Source: Bosea sp. BIWAKO-01 (lineage in GTDB: Bacteria > Pseudomonadota > Alphaproteobacteria > Rhizobiales > Beijerinckiaceae). From it: DNA of 64,000 nucleotides. A program made the position numbers and the translations under genes. Below the pieces are notes generated by a model that had not been told where the DNA came from, did not search any database, and saw nothing but the letters and a program-made list of their open reading frames with translations. The stretch spans positions 3,932,501 through 3,996,500 of the forward strand of contig NZ_BCQA01000001.1 of assembly GCF_001748145.1 (NCBI RefSeq), in the 5' to 3' direction. Below are positions 54,934-64,000 of the stretch, one piece after another; position 1 is the stretch's first letter; each line of letters starts with the position of its first letter.

Positions 54934-56114
54934 GCGGGCCTCTCCCGCAATTGGTCCAGGTCGTCGGCGAGGGCCTGGATCGCCTCTCGGTGCTCGGCGA
55001 AATACCGGGACTTGTTATAAACGTTCGCGAGCGCGGTATGCGGAACGGCATGCCCCAGGACGACCTCGATTACATGCGGAGCGACGCCAAGGTTGCCTAG
55101 TCGGGTCGCCACGGTCCGCCGGATGTCGTGGCGGTGCCAGCCGCTGGTCGAGGTGAGTGAAAATAACCGCAGCTGGAACTTCGGCCAGTTTTCGAGCCGG
55201 CCACCTCGCCGGTTGCAAAAGAGCAAGTCTGCCGCACCGTCCTGTCGCCCTTGAAGGAACTCAATGGCCTGTCGTGGAAGAGGGATAGCATGGTCCCGCG
55301 CGCTCTTTGTGCGCGACGCCGGGATCAACCAAATCCCGCTCTCGATCTCGCCAAACGTCGCGCCGACCGCCTCGTCAAGGCGACAGGCAGTCCAGAATAG
55401 CCAGCGCATGCAGTCGGCATAGCCGCCAGCGAGATGGGGTGTGTCGAGCGCCCCGAGTACGGCCCTTATCTCGTCGTCGCAGAGATAACGGGCACGGGCA
55501 CGATTGGCGCCGCGCGGCTGTTCCAACTCCGCGGCGATGCCCTTTGGACAGAGACCCCGCTTGGATCCCCATTTCAGCATCGGGCGCAGATACCGGACAG
55601 CGGCGGCCGCACTCGACTTCGAGGAATGGCCATCGACGGCCAGTTGTAGATCGGTGAGGGTCAGGTCGAGGGCAGGCCGCTCCAAGAGGCAATTGAAAAC
55701 GGATGAGCAGCGCGCCTTCGCATCCCTCCAACCCCGCTTAGCGTTTCCTTCGGTGCCGCCGTAAGCGTCGATCAGGGCCGCTAGGGTGCCGCTGCCGCTG
55801 TGAGCGGCGTCTTGGCGGCGCAGTCGCGCTATCTTCTCCGCAACAGGGTCATAACCCTGCCGAACCTTTTCACGGAGAGAATGGGCAGCGGTGCGAGCAT
55901 CCGACAGTCCGGTAGTGGGGTAGGTGCCGACGTCAAACCGCCGCCGACGGCCGTGGCTGTCTGTGATCATTAGGGTCCAACGGCGGTCGCCCGCCGCCGA
56001 CACCCTTAACCTGAGACCCGGGCATCCGCCATCAGCGACCTCTGTCACGCCCTCGCGAGGAGGCTTGATCGAGCGCACCGCCGTTGCGGTGAGTGCGGGT
56101 ACGGCTTTTGGCAT
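54930..56114 (-). CDS. int: Tyrosine integrase, P4 type
   Basis: 394-aa integrase with an N-terminal DUF4102-like arm-binding region (LTATAVRSIKPPREGVTEVADGGCPGLRLRVSAAGDRRW), a core-binding domain and a catalytic domain with Arg245 (ACRLDEA), Lys270, HDIRRT (His329/Arg332), LGH (His355) and Tyr366 (VYNKSRY). All catalytic residues are present. It sits 152 bp from the right attachment repeat and should mediate integration into tRNA-Lys. Confidence 0.93.
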   Translation of the reverse strand: MPKAVPALTATAVRSIKPPREGVTEVADGGCPGLRLRVSAAGDRRWTLMITDSHGRRRRFDVGTYPTTGLSDARTAAHSLREKVRQGYDPVAEKIARLRRQDAAHSGSGTLAALIDAYGGTEGNAKRGWRDAKARCSSVFNCLLERPALDLTLTDLQLAVDGHSSKSSAAAAVRYLRPMLKWGSKRGLCPKGIAAELEQPRGANRARARYLCDDEIRAVLGALDTPHLAGGYADCMRWLFWTACRLDEAVGATFGEIESGIWLIPASRTKSARDHAIPLPRQAIEFLQGRQDGAADLLFCNRRGGRLENWPKFQLRLFSLTSTSGWHRHDIRRTVATRLGNLGVAPHVIEVVLGHAVPHTALANVYNKSRYFAEHREAIQALADDLDQLRERPA

Positions 56115-56137
56115 CAGGTTCTTCTCAGGTTCATCCC
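56115..56137 (+). repeat. Integrase arm-site candidate, right
   Basis: CAGGTTCTTCTCAGGTTC followed by ATCCC, directly upstream of the integrase start. It matches the left-end copy at 35069 in the same orientation. Confidence 0.6.
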
Positions 56138-56266
56138 GTGCGAAACTGCACGCACTTCTGTGGCGCGGATTGAAACAGAGAATTGACTAGAAAAGGCTTC
56201 CTGGGCAAGGGGTTATGTTACTTGTTGGGGCGAGTTGAAACGCACAGAAACCGTTAAGCCAACTTC

Positions 56267-56315
<49 letters not shown>

Positions 56316-56328
56316 CCTTTCCTGAAGT

Positions 56329-56547
56329 TCAGACATTTAGCCCGATCGGGCGCCCGCCCGATGCCGGGTCGGATTGGCCATTCTGCAGTTCGTTCTGCAC
56401 GTTCGGCTGCCCATTCGCGCTGAGCCGGTCAGATTTCCGCTCCAGCTCAGCACCGGCAGCCTCCAGCCCTTTTTGACCAGATCCGCCGAGATAGCGCCCA
56501 TCAGGAATGGGGCGCGCCCGCTTCGAGCGTGAGGCGCGCGGCGGCAT
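56329..56547 (-). CDS. Small hypothetical protein
   Basis: 72-aa frame beginning MPPRASRSKRARPIPDGRYLGGSGQKGLEAAGAELE and ending GGRPIGLNV. AGGAG lies 7 nt before the ATG, which is the main support. The N-terminus is basic and the C-terminus polar with many Asn/Gln. No family recognised. It starts the chromosomal side right of the island, its stop 14 bp beyond the attachment repeat. Confidence 0.4.
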   Translation of the reverse strand: MPPRASRSKRARPIPDGRYLGGSGQKGLEAAGAELERKSDRLSANGQPNVQNELQNGQSDPASGGRPIGLNV

Positions 56548-56713
56548 TTGGCGCTCCTGGCAAGCCAACCGGCAGATGCAGCCGACGGCGCTACCGACGT
56601 TCCGTAGTGCCTCTGATGTGCGTAGCGACCCAAGTCCAAATGGCGGATGGTTTCCGCAGGGTGGACGACGCGCCAGCGAGCCTGACGCGTCGCTCCGTTG
56701 TCTCTGCGGCCGC

Positions 56714-57109
56714 TCAGACGAGCGTGGTCTGAATGGCAATGTTGCCGTGGACGGCCTTCGAGTAGGGGCAGATCTCATGCGCGGCCTCGACCAGGGCCTG
56801 CGCCACGGTCCGCTCGATGCCGGGGACGGTCACCGCCAGGCGGGCAGCGAGGAAGTACTGTCCGCCGTCCAGGTTCAGGTCAATCTCCGCGTCGACAGAA
56901 GGTTCGGTCGGCAGGACCACCTTCTTGCGCGCGGCGGCAGCCTGGATTGCGCCGATATAGCAGGCCGACCAAGCGGCGCCGAAGAGGTTCTCGGCTGCCG
57001 GATGTGGCTGCGCGAGCTTGATGTCCAGGAAGCCGTCGTCGCTGCGCGCGGCGCCGTTGGCGCCGGCGGTGTTGTGGGTCTTGCCGGTGAAGAGAACCTT
57101 GGCGGCCAT
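56714..57109 (-). CDS. ohr: Organic hydroperoxide resistance protein Ohr
   Basis: 131-aa OsmC/Ohr-family thiol peroxidase that reduces organic hydroperoxides. Both reactive cysteines are present, Cys50 (AAWSACYIGA) and Cys114 (HEICPYSKA), with the Ohr-type N-terminus KVLFTGKTHNTAG. It is divergent from ohrR, with operator-like repeats in the shared control region. Confidence 0.95.
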   Translation of the reverse strand: MAAKVLFTGKTHNTAGANGAARSDDGFLDIKLAQPHPAAENLFGAAWSACYIGAIQAAAARKKVVLPTEPSVDAEIDLNLDGGQYFLAARLAVTVPGIERTVAQALVEAAHEICPYSKAVHGNIAIQTTLV

Positions 57110-57130
57110 GGTGGTGTCCTTTCAGGTTTT

Positions 57131-57222
57131 ATTGAATCGGTAGCGATTCAATCGGTGGCGCTTTAAATAGATGGATGCTCAGCCGTGTCAATCTCTTCCG
57201 ATTTAATCGGTTGCGATATATA
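57131..57222. promoter_or_regulatory. OhrR operator array
   Basis: Three related copies: a perfect inverted repeat ATTGAATCG-GTAG-CGATTCAAT (57131-57152), an overlapping imperfect copy ATTCAATCG-GTGG-CGCTTTAAAT (from 57147) and ATTTAATCG-GTTG-CGATATAT (from 57201). They lie between the divergent ohr and ohrR genes, where the MarR-type regulator should repress both. Confidence 0.7.
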
Positions 57223-57259
57223 TGATGCGGAGCGATCACAACCCCGCGAGGCCACCGTC

Positions 57260-57727
57260 ATGTCAGCCGCCGTTTCCCTCGACGCAGATACGTCCGGCCT
57301 GGACGATTTCCTTTGCTTCGCTGTCTATTCCGCGAACCTGGCCTTCGGTCGCGCCTACAAGCCGATCCTCGATGCGCTCGGTCTCACCTCGTACACGCAG
57401 TTCATCGCCATCGTGGCGCTCTCGGAGCAGGACAACCAAAGCGTCGGCAGCCTCGGCGAGAAGTTGTTCCTGGAATCGAACACGCTCACGCCGATCCTCA
57501 AGAAGCTCGAGGCCCTGGGCTATATCCACCGCCGCCGGGACCCGGCGGATGAGCGTCAGGTCCTCGTCAGTCTCACGGCTGCGGGACGCAGCATCCGTGA
57601 AAGGGCGCGCGGGATGAGCCTGTTGCAGGCCAGTGGTCTCGGCGATGAGACAACTGCCGTACAGAAGGCGGTGGTCAGGCTACGGAATAATCTGCTGCTA
57701 ACCGCGCACGGCCAACACGCCGTGTAG
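57260..57727 (+). CDS. ohrR: MarR-family peroxide-sensing repressor OhrR
   Basis: 155-aa MarR-type winged-helix regulator. The peroxide-sensing cysteine is Cys19 in LDDFLCFAVYSANLAF, typical of OhrR, and the DNA-binding wing follows SLGEKLFLESNTLTPILKKLEALGYIHRRRDPADERQVLV. ATG at 57260 is chosen; an in-frame GTG at 57185 would put the operator inside the gene. It is divergent from ohr. Confidence 0.92.
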   Translation: MSAAVSLDADTSGLDDFLCFAVYSANLAFGRAYKPILDALGLTSYTQFIAIVALSEQDNQSVGSLGEKLFLESNTLTPILKKLEALGYIHRRRDPADERQVLVSLTAAGRSIRERARGMSLLQASGLGDETTAVQKAVVRLRNNLLLTAHGQHAV

Positions 57728-57814
57728 GCTCCAGACGCGTTACCGCTGCCCAAGGTGCGGTGCGCTCGGATGGGCGCAAGCCGCTGCAAACATGGCGCAA
57801 CGGAGAGGATCGGA

Positions 57815-58789
57815 TCAGTCTGAATAGTTCTGCTCGAAAATCGCCGGCGTGCCGCCGGTGTGCAGGATGCAGGCCGCTTCATTGGGCGGAATGATGTGCT
57901 CTTCTGCCAGCTTCAGAAGCCCGGCGAAGGTTTTGGCCACGTAGGTCTGTTCAAGCATCAGCGCCTCATGCCGGGCAAAGAGAGCTGCCGCCTGAAGCGA
58001 TGCGGGCGTCGGGGTGCCATATCCCTCGCCGAGTTGTCCGAGGTCGATCCGGACGCGGTCGAGATACCCTGATGGCAGTGCTCGGCCAACAAGCCCCGCA
58101 AGATCGCCCAGGATATCGTCGAGCCGGCGCCGAAGGGTGGGCGCATCGTATTCGACGCTGACCAGATGGAAGGTCCACGGCAGCTCGAGGATGGCTGCTC
58201 CGAAGATCATTCCCGCTTCCGTCACGCCCATCGAGCCGGGAAGAACGATGTGTCGCAGGTCGAGATTCAGCGCTTGGGCCTGTTCGGACAGCTCCTGCGC
58301 CGCGCGGACATAGCCCAACGCTCCCAGAACCGGATCGCCAATCAGATAGGGCCGCCGTCCAGCTGCCTCGAGTTCGGCAATTGTCCGCCGTGCCAGCCGC
58401 CCACGCTCCTCCTCGCCAACGGGGCCGAGCATCTGGATGTCGGCTCCCAGTCGCTTTGTCAGCAGGGCGTTGCCGCGCAGAGGTGCCGATGCGTCTCCGG
58501 CATAGAGGACGAGCATGTCGATGCCGATTTTTGCTGCCGCCGCGGCGGCCAGCCGGCATTGGTTGGAGGGCAGGGCGCCGGCCACCACCAGCACGTCGCT
58601 GTTCCGTGCGAGCGCTTCTCCGATCCAGAATTCGAGACTGCGCACCTTGTTGCCGCCGAAGGCCAGCGGCATGCAATCGTCGCGCTTGATCCAAAGCTGC
58701 GGATGCCCGGTCACATGGCTGATGCGATGCATCGGCTCAAGCGCCGTTGGGCCGCCGACAAGATCGATCCGCGGAAATGCGCTCAGCAT
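57815..58789 (-). CDS. PLP-dependent D-cysteine desulfhydrase/ACC deaminase family enzyme
   Basis: 324-aa fold-type II PLP enzyme. The PLP lysine lies in FGGNKVRSLEFW, with WIKRDDCMPLAFGG before it and the C-terminal ILHTGGTPAIF that binds phosphate or substrate. Closest in pattern to D-cysteine desulfhydrase; ACC deaminase is the alternative. Start at 58789 (MLSAFPRIDLVGGPTALEPMHR); a TTG at 58834 is less likely. Confidence 0.85.
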   Translation of the reverse strand: MLSAFPRIDLVGGPTALEPMHRISHVTGHPQLWIKRDDCMPLAFGGNKVRSLEFWIGEALARNSDVLVVAGALPSNQCRLAAAAAAKIGIDMLVLYAGDASAPLRGNALLTKRLGADIQMLGPVGEEERGRLARRTIAELEAAGRRPYLIGDPVLGALGYVRAAQELSEQAQALNLDLRHIVLPGSMGVTEAGMIFGAAILELPWTFHLVSVEYDAPTLRRRLDDILGDLAGLVGRALPSGYLDRVRIDLGQLGEGYGTPTPASLQAAALFARHEALMLEQTYVAKTFAGLLKLAEEHIIPPNEAACILHTGGTPAIFEQNYSD

Positions 58790-58912
58790 GACGTGGTCCA
58801 GATCCAGAATGCGGGGGCGCGGCCGCGACTCCAAGCATGGCGAGGCAACCGAAGCGCCCTATAGCAATAGACAAGCGGAACGGCGGTGCAATCCAGCCGT
58901 CGATGCTGACGT

Positions 58913-59641
58913 TCAGGACGTCCGAGCTTGTCGGCGTGCCGCATTGGCCTCCGCATATTGCAGCAACCGGTCCAGATCATCGCGAGCGATGTCAAAGGTC
59001 TCGCCCATTTGCGCCAGAGCCTCGTCGATATCCGCGGCGCTGAAGGGCTGAGCTGAGCCATTCGGGAGTCTGTTCAGCTCGGTTCGTGCTGCACGATGGG
59101 GATAGGAGCGGCGCGAGAGGGCATGGAATGCCACCCCGAGCGCAACCAAGGCCAGCGAATTCAATCCGACGGGGATCAGCGGGAACAGAGACCCCCATTT
59201 GGCGACAGCCGAGCCGCCAAGTGCGGCAGTCAGGGCAACCGCGCCGCCGGGAGGGTGAAGCGACCGCGTGACCGACATGACGGCGATCGCGAGCGCCACT
59301 GCGAGGGCTGCGGCGAGGGTGACGTCAGGAACAGCCCAGGCGACGCAAAGGCCGACGCAGGCGGAGATGACGTTGCCACCAATGACGGGCCAGGGCTGGG
59401 CGAGCGGACTTGTCGGCACGGCGAAGATCAAGACCGCCGAAGCCCCAATCGGGGCAACAACCAAGGGTGAAGGAGCGGGGAAGAGAAGGCCGGCTGCGGC
59501 GGTCAATGCGATGGCGACGAATGCACCGGCACAGGCGATCAGGCGCTCCGAGATCGTGGCGCCCGCGAGAATGGGACTGAAGAGTTTCACGCTGCCCGCA
59601 CTGGTCCGGCCCTTTGGGTACGCTGCTTGTAATATGAGCAT
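58913..59641 (-). CDS. HPP family membrane protein
   Basis: 242-aa integral membrane protein with about four to five helices and the name-giving motif SLHPPGGAVALTAALGG, plus APIGASAVLIFAVPTSPLAQPWPVIGGN. The C-terminal 60 residues are soluble and lack the CBS domains that many relatives carry. Relatives are linked to nitrite transport, but the role here is unknown. Confidence 0.88.
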   Translation of the reverse strand: MLILQAAYPKGRTSAGSVKLFSPILAGATISERLIACAGAFVAIALTAAAGLLFPAPSPLVVAPIGASAVLIFAVPTSPLAQPWPVIGGNVISACVGLCVAWAVPDVTLAAALAVALAIAVMSVTRSLHPPGGAVALTAALGGSAVAKWGSLFPLIPVGLNSLALVALGVAFHALSRRSYPHRAARTELNRLPNGSAQPFSAADIDEALAQMGETFDIARDDLDRLLQYAEANAARRQARTS

Positions 59642-59788
59642 TGTGCGTAGATCAACGGCAATTACTTTAATTCACGTAATATCATGTAAATTGTAGCGAG
59701 TGCGGTTGAGGAAATGGCCGCGCTGTTGATCGATCGCGCCGGTGAGTAGAGAAATGAGGCTTCGCCGCGTCGTCCGGAACCGCTTCGC

Positions 59789-60301
59789 ATGCTGACCGAA
59801 TTCGACATCCTCCTGAAGCTGCTCTGCGGTGCGCTTGCCGGCATTGCAGTGGGCTGGCAGCGGACGCTGAGGCACAAGAGTGCCGGCATCCGCACCTTCG
59901 GCCTCGTCGGTGTCGGCGCAGCTGCTGCGGCCGCCCTGTTTAGCGGGGAGCTCTACGGGGCACCCCATCCCGACGCCGCGAGCCGCGTCGTGCAAGGCGT
60001 CCTCACCGGCATCGGCTTCCTGGGCGCGGGCGTCATCATTCGGCGCGAGAACGATCTTATGCCGCATGGGTTGACGACGGCAGCGGCCGTCTGGGTGACA
60101 GCAGCACTCGGTTCAGCGGCCGGGCTTGGTCATTGGCGGGTGGCTCTCACCGGCACGGCGATAGCGCTCGTCCTGCTCGCCATCGACCATTCGCTCGAGC
60201 GCTGGGTGCAGGGACGGCCACCGAAGGGGAATCAATCCTCGCAGGGAAATGGATCTGGCGCCCAGGCCGGGACGGAGTCCGGGGATTCCTCGGGGCCCTG
60301 A
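59789..60301 (+). CDS. MgtC/SapB family membrane protein
   Basis: 170-aa inner-membrane protein. MgtC hallmarks are ALAGIAVGWQR, HKSAGIRTFGLVGVGAA and GVLTGIGFLGAGVIIRRENDLMPHGLTTAAAVWVTAALGSAAG, with four to five helices and a polar Gly/Ser tail. It lacks the C-terminal ACT-like domain of long MgtC. Function in magnesium limitation or ATP-synthase control is known only for relatives. Confidence 0.88.
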   Translation: MLTEFDILLKLLCGALAGIAVGWQRTLRHKSAGIRTFGLVGVGAAAAAALFSGELYGAPHPDAASRVVQGVLTGIGFLGAGVIIRRENDLMPHGLTTAAAVWVTAALGSAAGLGHWRVALTGTAIALVLLAIDHSLERWVQGRPPKGNQSSQGNGSGAQAGTESGDSSGP

Positions 60302-60447
60302 CCGGCGGGCCGTTCCTCCGCGCTCCTCCGTACCACGGCACTGATGCCGCTGCCGTCGAGCAGCGCTCTCGGAGTGCCGGGGTGTTTGGCAGGCCGGCGC
60401 GAACCTTCGCGGCTTCGACGCGTTGATGACCGAACAAGGAGTTCGTG

Positions 60448-60702
60448 ATGTCCGCGACGACCACCGATTGGCTCAACTCACCGGGAGTGCCGCAGCCGCC
60501 ATTTCCGCCGCCGGAAGCCCCGCCTCTGGCGCCGGCAGAAGTGCCGCCGGCTCCGCCGGTCGAATCGCCCCCTGAGGAGGAGCCTGTCGGCGTTCCACGT
60601 GATCCGCCGCGGGAGCTGCCGCCGAATGTGCCGCCGGAAAGGCCTCCGGCGACACCGTTCGATCTGCCGCCCGACAGGGCGCCGCGCAAGCCTGTCGAAT
60701 AG
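60448..60702 (+). CDS. Small proline-rich protein
   Basis: 84-aa protein, about 40 percent proline and rich in glutamate, starting MSATTTDWLNSPGVPQPP and ending APRKPVE. AAGGAG lies 6 nt before the ATG. No signal peptide or domain. The antisense glycine-rich frames over the same bases lack start signals and are shadows. Function unknown. Confidence 0.5.
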   Translation: MSATTTDWLNSPGVPQPPFPPPEAPPLAPAEVPPAPPVESPPEEEPVGVPRDPPRELPPNVPPERPPATPFDLPPDRAPRKPVE

Positions 60703-60710
60703 GCCTCAGA

Positions 60711-60820
60711 TCACGCTGCGTTTGGGCGAAATCGTCCAAACGCCGAAAACGTGATCGACTCTCATCGTTCAGAGCATGCTGAGTGCGAAAAACCGTTGCC
60801 GCTATTTCGCAGCATGCTCT
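60711..60820. repeat. Dispersed palindromic (REP-like) element
   Basis: Two nested hairpins. GATCACG...CGTGATC encloses GCGTTTGG/CCAAACGC, then AGAGCATGCTG (60771-60781) pairs perfectly with CAGCATGCTCT (60810-60820). This resembles short intergenic palindromes common in Hyphomicrobiales. It may also act as terminator for the gene on each side. Confidence 0.55.
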
Positions 60821-62207
60821 AGAGCGCCGGCGTGTTGCCCTCGCCGAGATCCCAGTAGAGGCCCGCCATCATGCCGAGACCCTCGCGCGCGATGGCGACG
60901 GGCAGGTGCTCGTCGGGAGCATGCTGGGAGCAGCCGGGATAGGAATGCGGCACCCAGATGGTGCGCAGGCCCAGGATCTCCGAGAAGATGTCGTTCGGCA
61001 GGGAGCCGCCGAGATTGGGCAGCAGCGCGGGCTTCTTCTCGGTGGTCTTGGCGATCGAAGCGAGCGCCCAGTGCACCCAGGCGTCCTCGGGATCGAGCCG
61101 GGTGGCGTTGAAGATCTCGTCACGAGCGAGCGTGACCTCGACCATGCCGAAACCATGGCGCTTGAGGTGACGGCGGAGTGCCGGCAGCACTTCCTGCGGA
61201 TCGATGCCGACCACGAAGCGGAGTTGGCAGCGGGCCCAGGCGTTCGGCGGCACGGCATTCACGGGAGTCTCGGGCACGCCGGACTTCATCGCCAGCACGT
61301 CGAAGGAGCACCAGCCGAACACCTGCTCGGCAGGCGAGAGGCCCGGCTCGCCCCATTCCGGATCGATCACCGGACCATCGGGGCCACCGTCGACCTCGCA
61401 ATCGGCGAGCGCCTTGCGCACCGGCTCGGGCAGCTCCTTCGGCACCCATTCGTGGATACGGATCTGGCCGGTCGGCGAGGCGATCGAGGCGATGGCATGG
61501 GCCAGCTGGATAGCTGGATCGGAGAGAATGCCACCCCAATTGCCGGAATGGTGGCCGCCTTCGCGGGCGTTGATCGTGAGATCGAAAGTAACCCCGCCAC
61601 GCGAGCCGAGAAACACCGTCGGGCGCTCTGCATTGAGACGCGGGCCGTCCGAGCCGATCAGCACATCCGACTTGAACAGCTCCTTCTGCTCGGTGCAGAG
61701 CTCGCGCAGGCCCGGCGAACCGCATTCCTCGCCCATCTCGATCAGATACTTGGCGTTGAAGCCGAGCTTGCCGCGCGTTTCGAGGACGGCACGCAGGGCG
61801 TTGATGTTGATGACGTGCTGACCCTTGTTGTCGACGACGCCACGGCCATACCAACGGTCGCCGCGCTCGGTCAGTGTCCAGGGGGAGAGGCCCTCGCTCC
61901 ACTGCTTGTCGAGGCCGCGGATCACGTCGCCATGGCCATAGCCGAAGATCGTTGGCAGGCTCGGGTCCTCGATACGCTCGGCGAAAAGGAACGGGCCCTT
62001 GGCGCGCGGATGGTTCAGCGTCCTGCAGGTGAAGCCGAGTGATTCCAGCAGCGGCTGCATTTCCGTCTCGAGATACTCGCTCAGAACGGGCGCTCGCTCG
62101 GGGTTCTGGCTTTCGGTTGGCATTGCCACGAGGCGGGCAAGGTCGGTCTTGAACTTGCCGCTGTCGAAATAGTCATACGCATGCGCAATCGCCTTGGCGC
62201 GGGTCAT
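60819..62207 (-). CDS. M20 family metallo-dipeptidase
   Basis: 462-aa zinc peptidase. Metal-site landmarks are GYGHGDV (first His/Asp), GRGVVDNKGQ (bridging Asp), EMGEECGSPGL (catalytic Glu and ligand Glu), GSDGPR and the C-terminal SQHAPDEHLP (His). Start at 62207 has AAGGAGACGACC before the ATG. It is downstream of the dipeptide ABC ATPase genes on the same strand, so it probably hydrolyses imported dipeptides. Confidence 0.9.
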   Translation of the reverse strand: MTRAKAIAHAYDYFDSGKFKTDLARLVAMPTESQNPERAPVLSEYLETEMQPLLESLGFTCRTLNHPRAKGPFLFAERIEDPSLPTIFGYGHGDVIRGLDKQWSEGLSPWTLTERGDRWYGRGVVDNKGQHVININALRAVLETRGKLGFNAKYLIEMGEECGSPGLRELCTEQKELFKSDVLIGSDGPRLNAERPTVFLGSRGGVTFDLTINAREGGHHSGNWGGILSDPAIQLAHAIASIASPTGQIRIHEWVPKELPEPVRKALADCEVDGGPDGPVIDPEWGEPGLSPAEQVFGWCSFDVLAMKSGVPETPVNAVPPNAWARCQLRFVVGIDPQEVLPALRRHLKRHGFGMVEVTLARDEIFNATRLDPEDAWVHWALASIAKTTEKKPALLPNLGGSLPNDIFSEILGLRTIWVPHSYPGCSQHAPDEHLPVAIAREGLGMMAGLYWDLGEGNTPAL

Positions 62208-62224
62208 GGTCGTCTCCTTGGATG

Positions 62225-64000
<1,776 letters not shown>

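Noticed and set aside
60147..60689. Glycine/serine-rich minus-strand frame
   Set aside because: Mirror of the proline-rich gene and the MgtC tail; the plus-strand gene has the ribosome site.

Overview
The window looks like a chromosomal segment of an alphaproteobacterium of the order Hyphomicrobiales, most likely near Bosea/Boseaceae. This is inferred from the high GC content, the hflK-hflC-DUF2065-degP order, a TetR gene in front of ilvC, and the rhizobial style of the small dispersed repeats. No rRNA or marker phylogeny is available, so the genus is only a guess.

Left chromosomal part (1-34947). Protein quality control (hflK, hflC, DUF2065, degP) is followed by serB/miaA, which are divergent with 18 nt between them, and a GGDEF protein. 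A branched-chain amino-acid block follows: ilvB behind a leader-peptide attenuator, an Asp/Glu racemase, a GST, ilvN, a TetR regulator and ilvC. Next come a ComEA-like protein, a DedA protein, and an ABC transporter/LysR/nitrilase/binding-protein cluster that could import and hydrolyse a nitrile. After these are pdxY, an EEP nuclease, PhzF, a Nudix-like protein, an M3 peptidase, a DUF1275 protein, leuA behind its own leucine-rich leader peptide, a methyltransferase, an Lrp/phhA pair and a uracil/xanthine permease.

Island (about 34979-56315). An intact tRNA-Lys(CTT) lies at 34948-35023. A 49-bp exact copy of its 3' part reappears at 56267-56315. Between the copies is a 21.3-kb integrated element. 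Its core is one minus-strand run: tyrosine integrase, a hypothetical gene, AlpA, an archaeo-eukaryotic-type primase and a P-loop helicase. Inverted 9-nt repeats around an AT-rich core follow the helicase and resemble a replication origin. There are no conjugation or capsid genes, so it resembles a P4/PICI-like satellite or a mobilisable island. The cargo looks like anti-phage defence. It includes a HEPN protein and a WYL regulator divergent from a 1100-aa RecB/Cas4-like nuclease-RNase H-helicase; a ribbon-helix-helix protein with a fused tandem cytosine-5 methyltransferase and a PD-(D/E)xK endonuclease; a Vsr repair nuclease; and a second PD-(D/E)xK-like nuclease beside a frameshifted partner. 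Debris includes a serine-recombinase pseudogene, an adenine-methylase remnant, and a tRNA-Cys-like sequence abutting an intact serine recombinase. The restriction-modification part is visibly AT-richer than its surroundings.

Right chromosomal part (56316-64000). It carries a small hypothetical gene, the divergent ohr/ohrR pair with three related operator copies, a D-cysteine desulfhydrase-like enzyme, an HPP-family membrane protein, an MgtC-like protein, a proline-rich small protein, a dispersed palindromic repeat, an M20 dipeptidase and two oligopeptide ABC ATPases. The last ATPase runs off the right edge.
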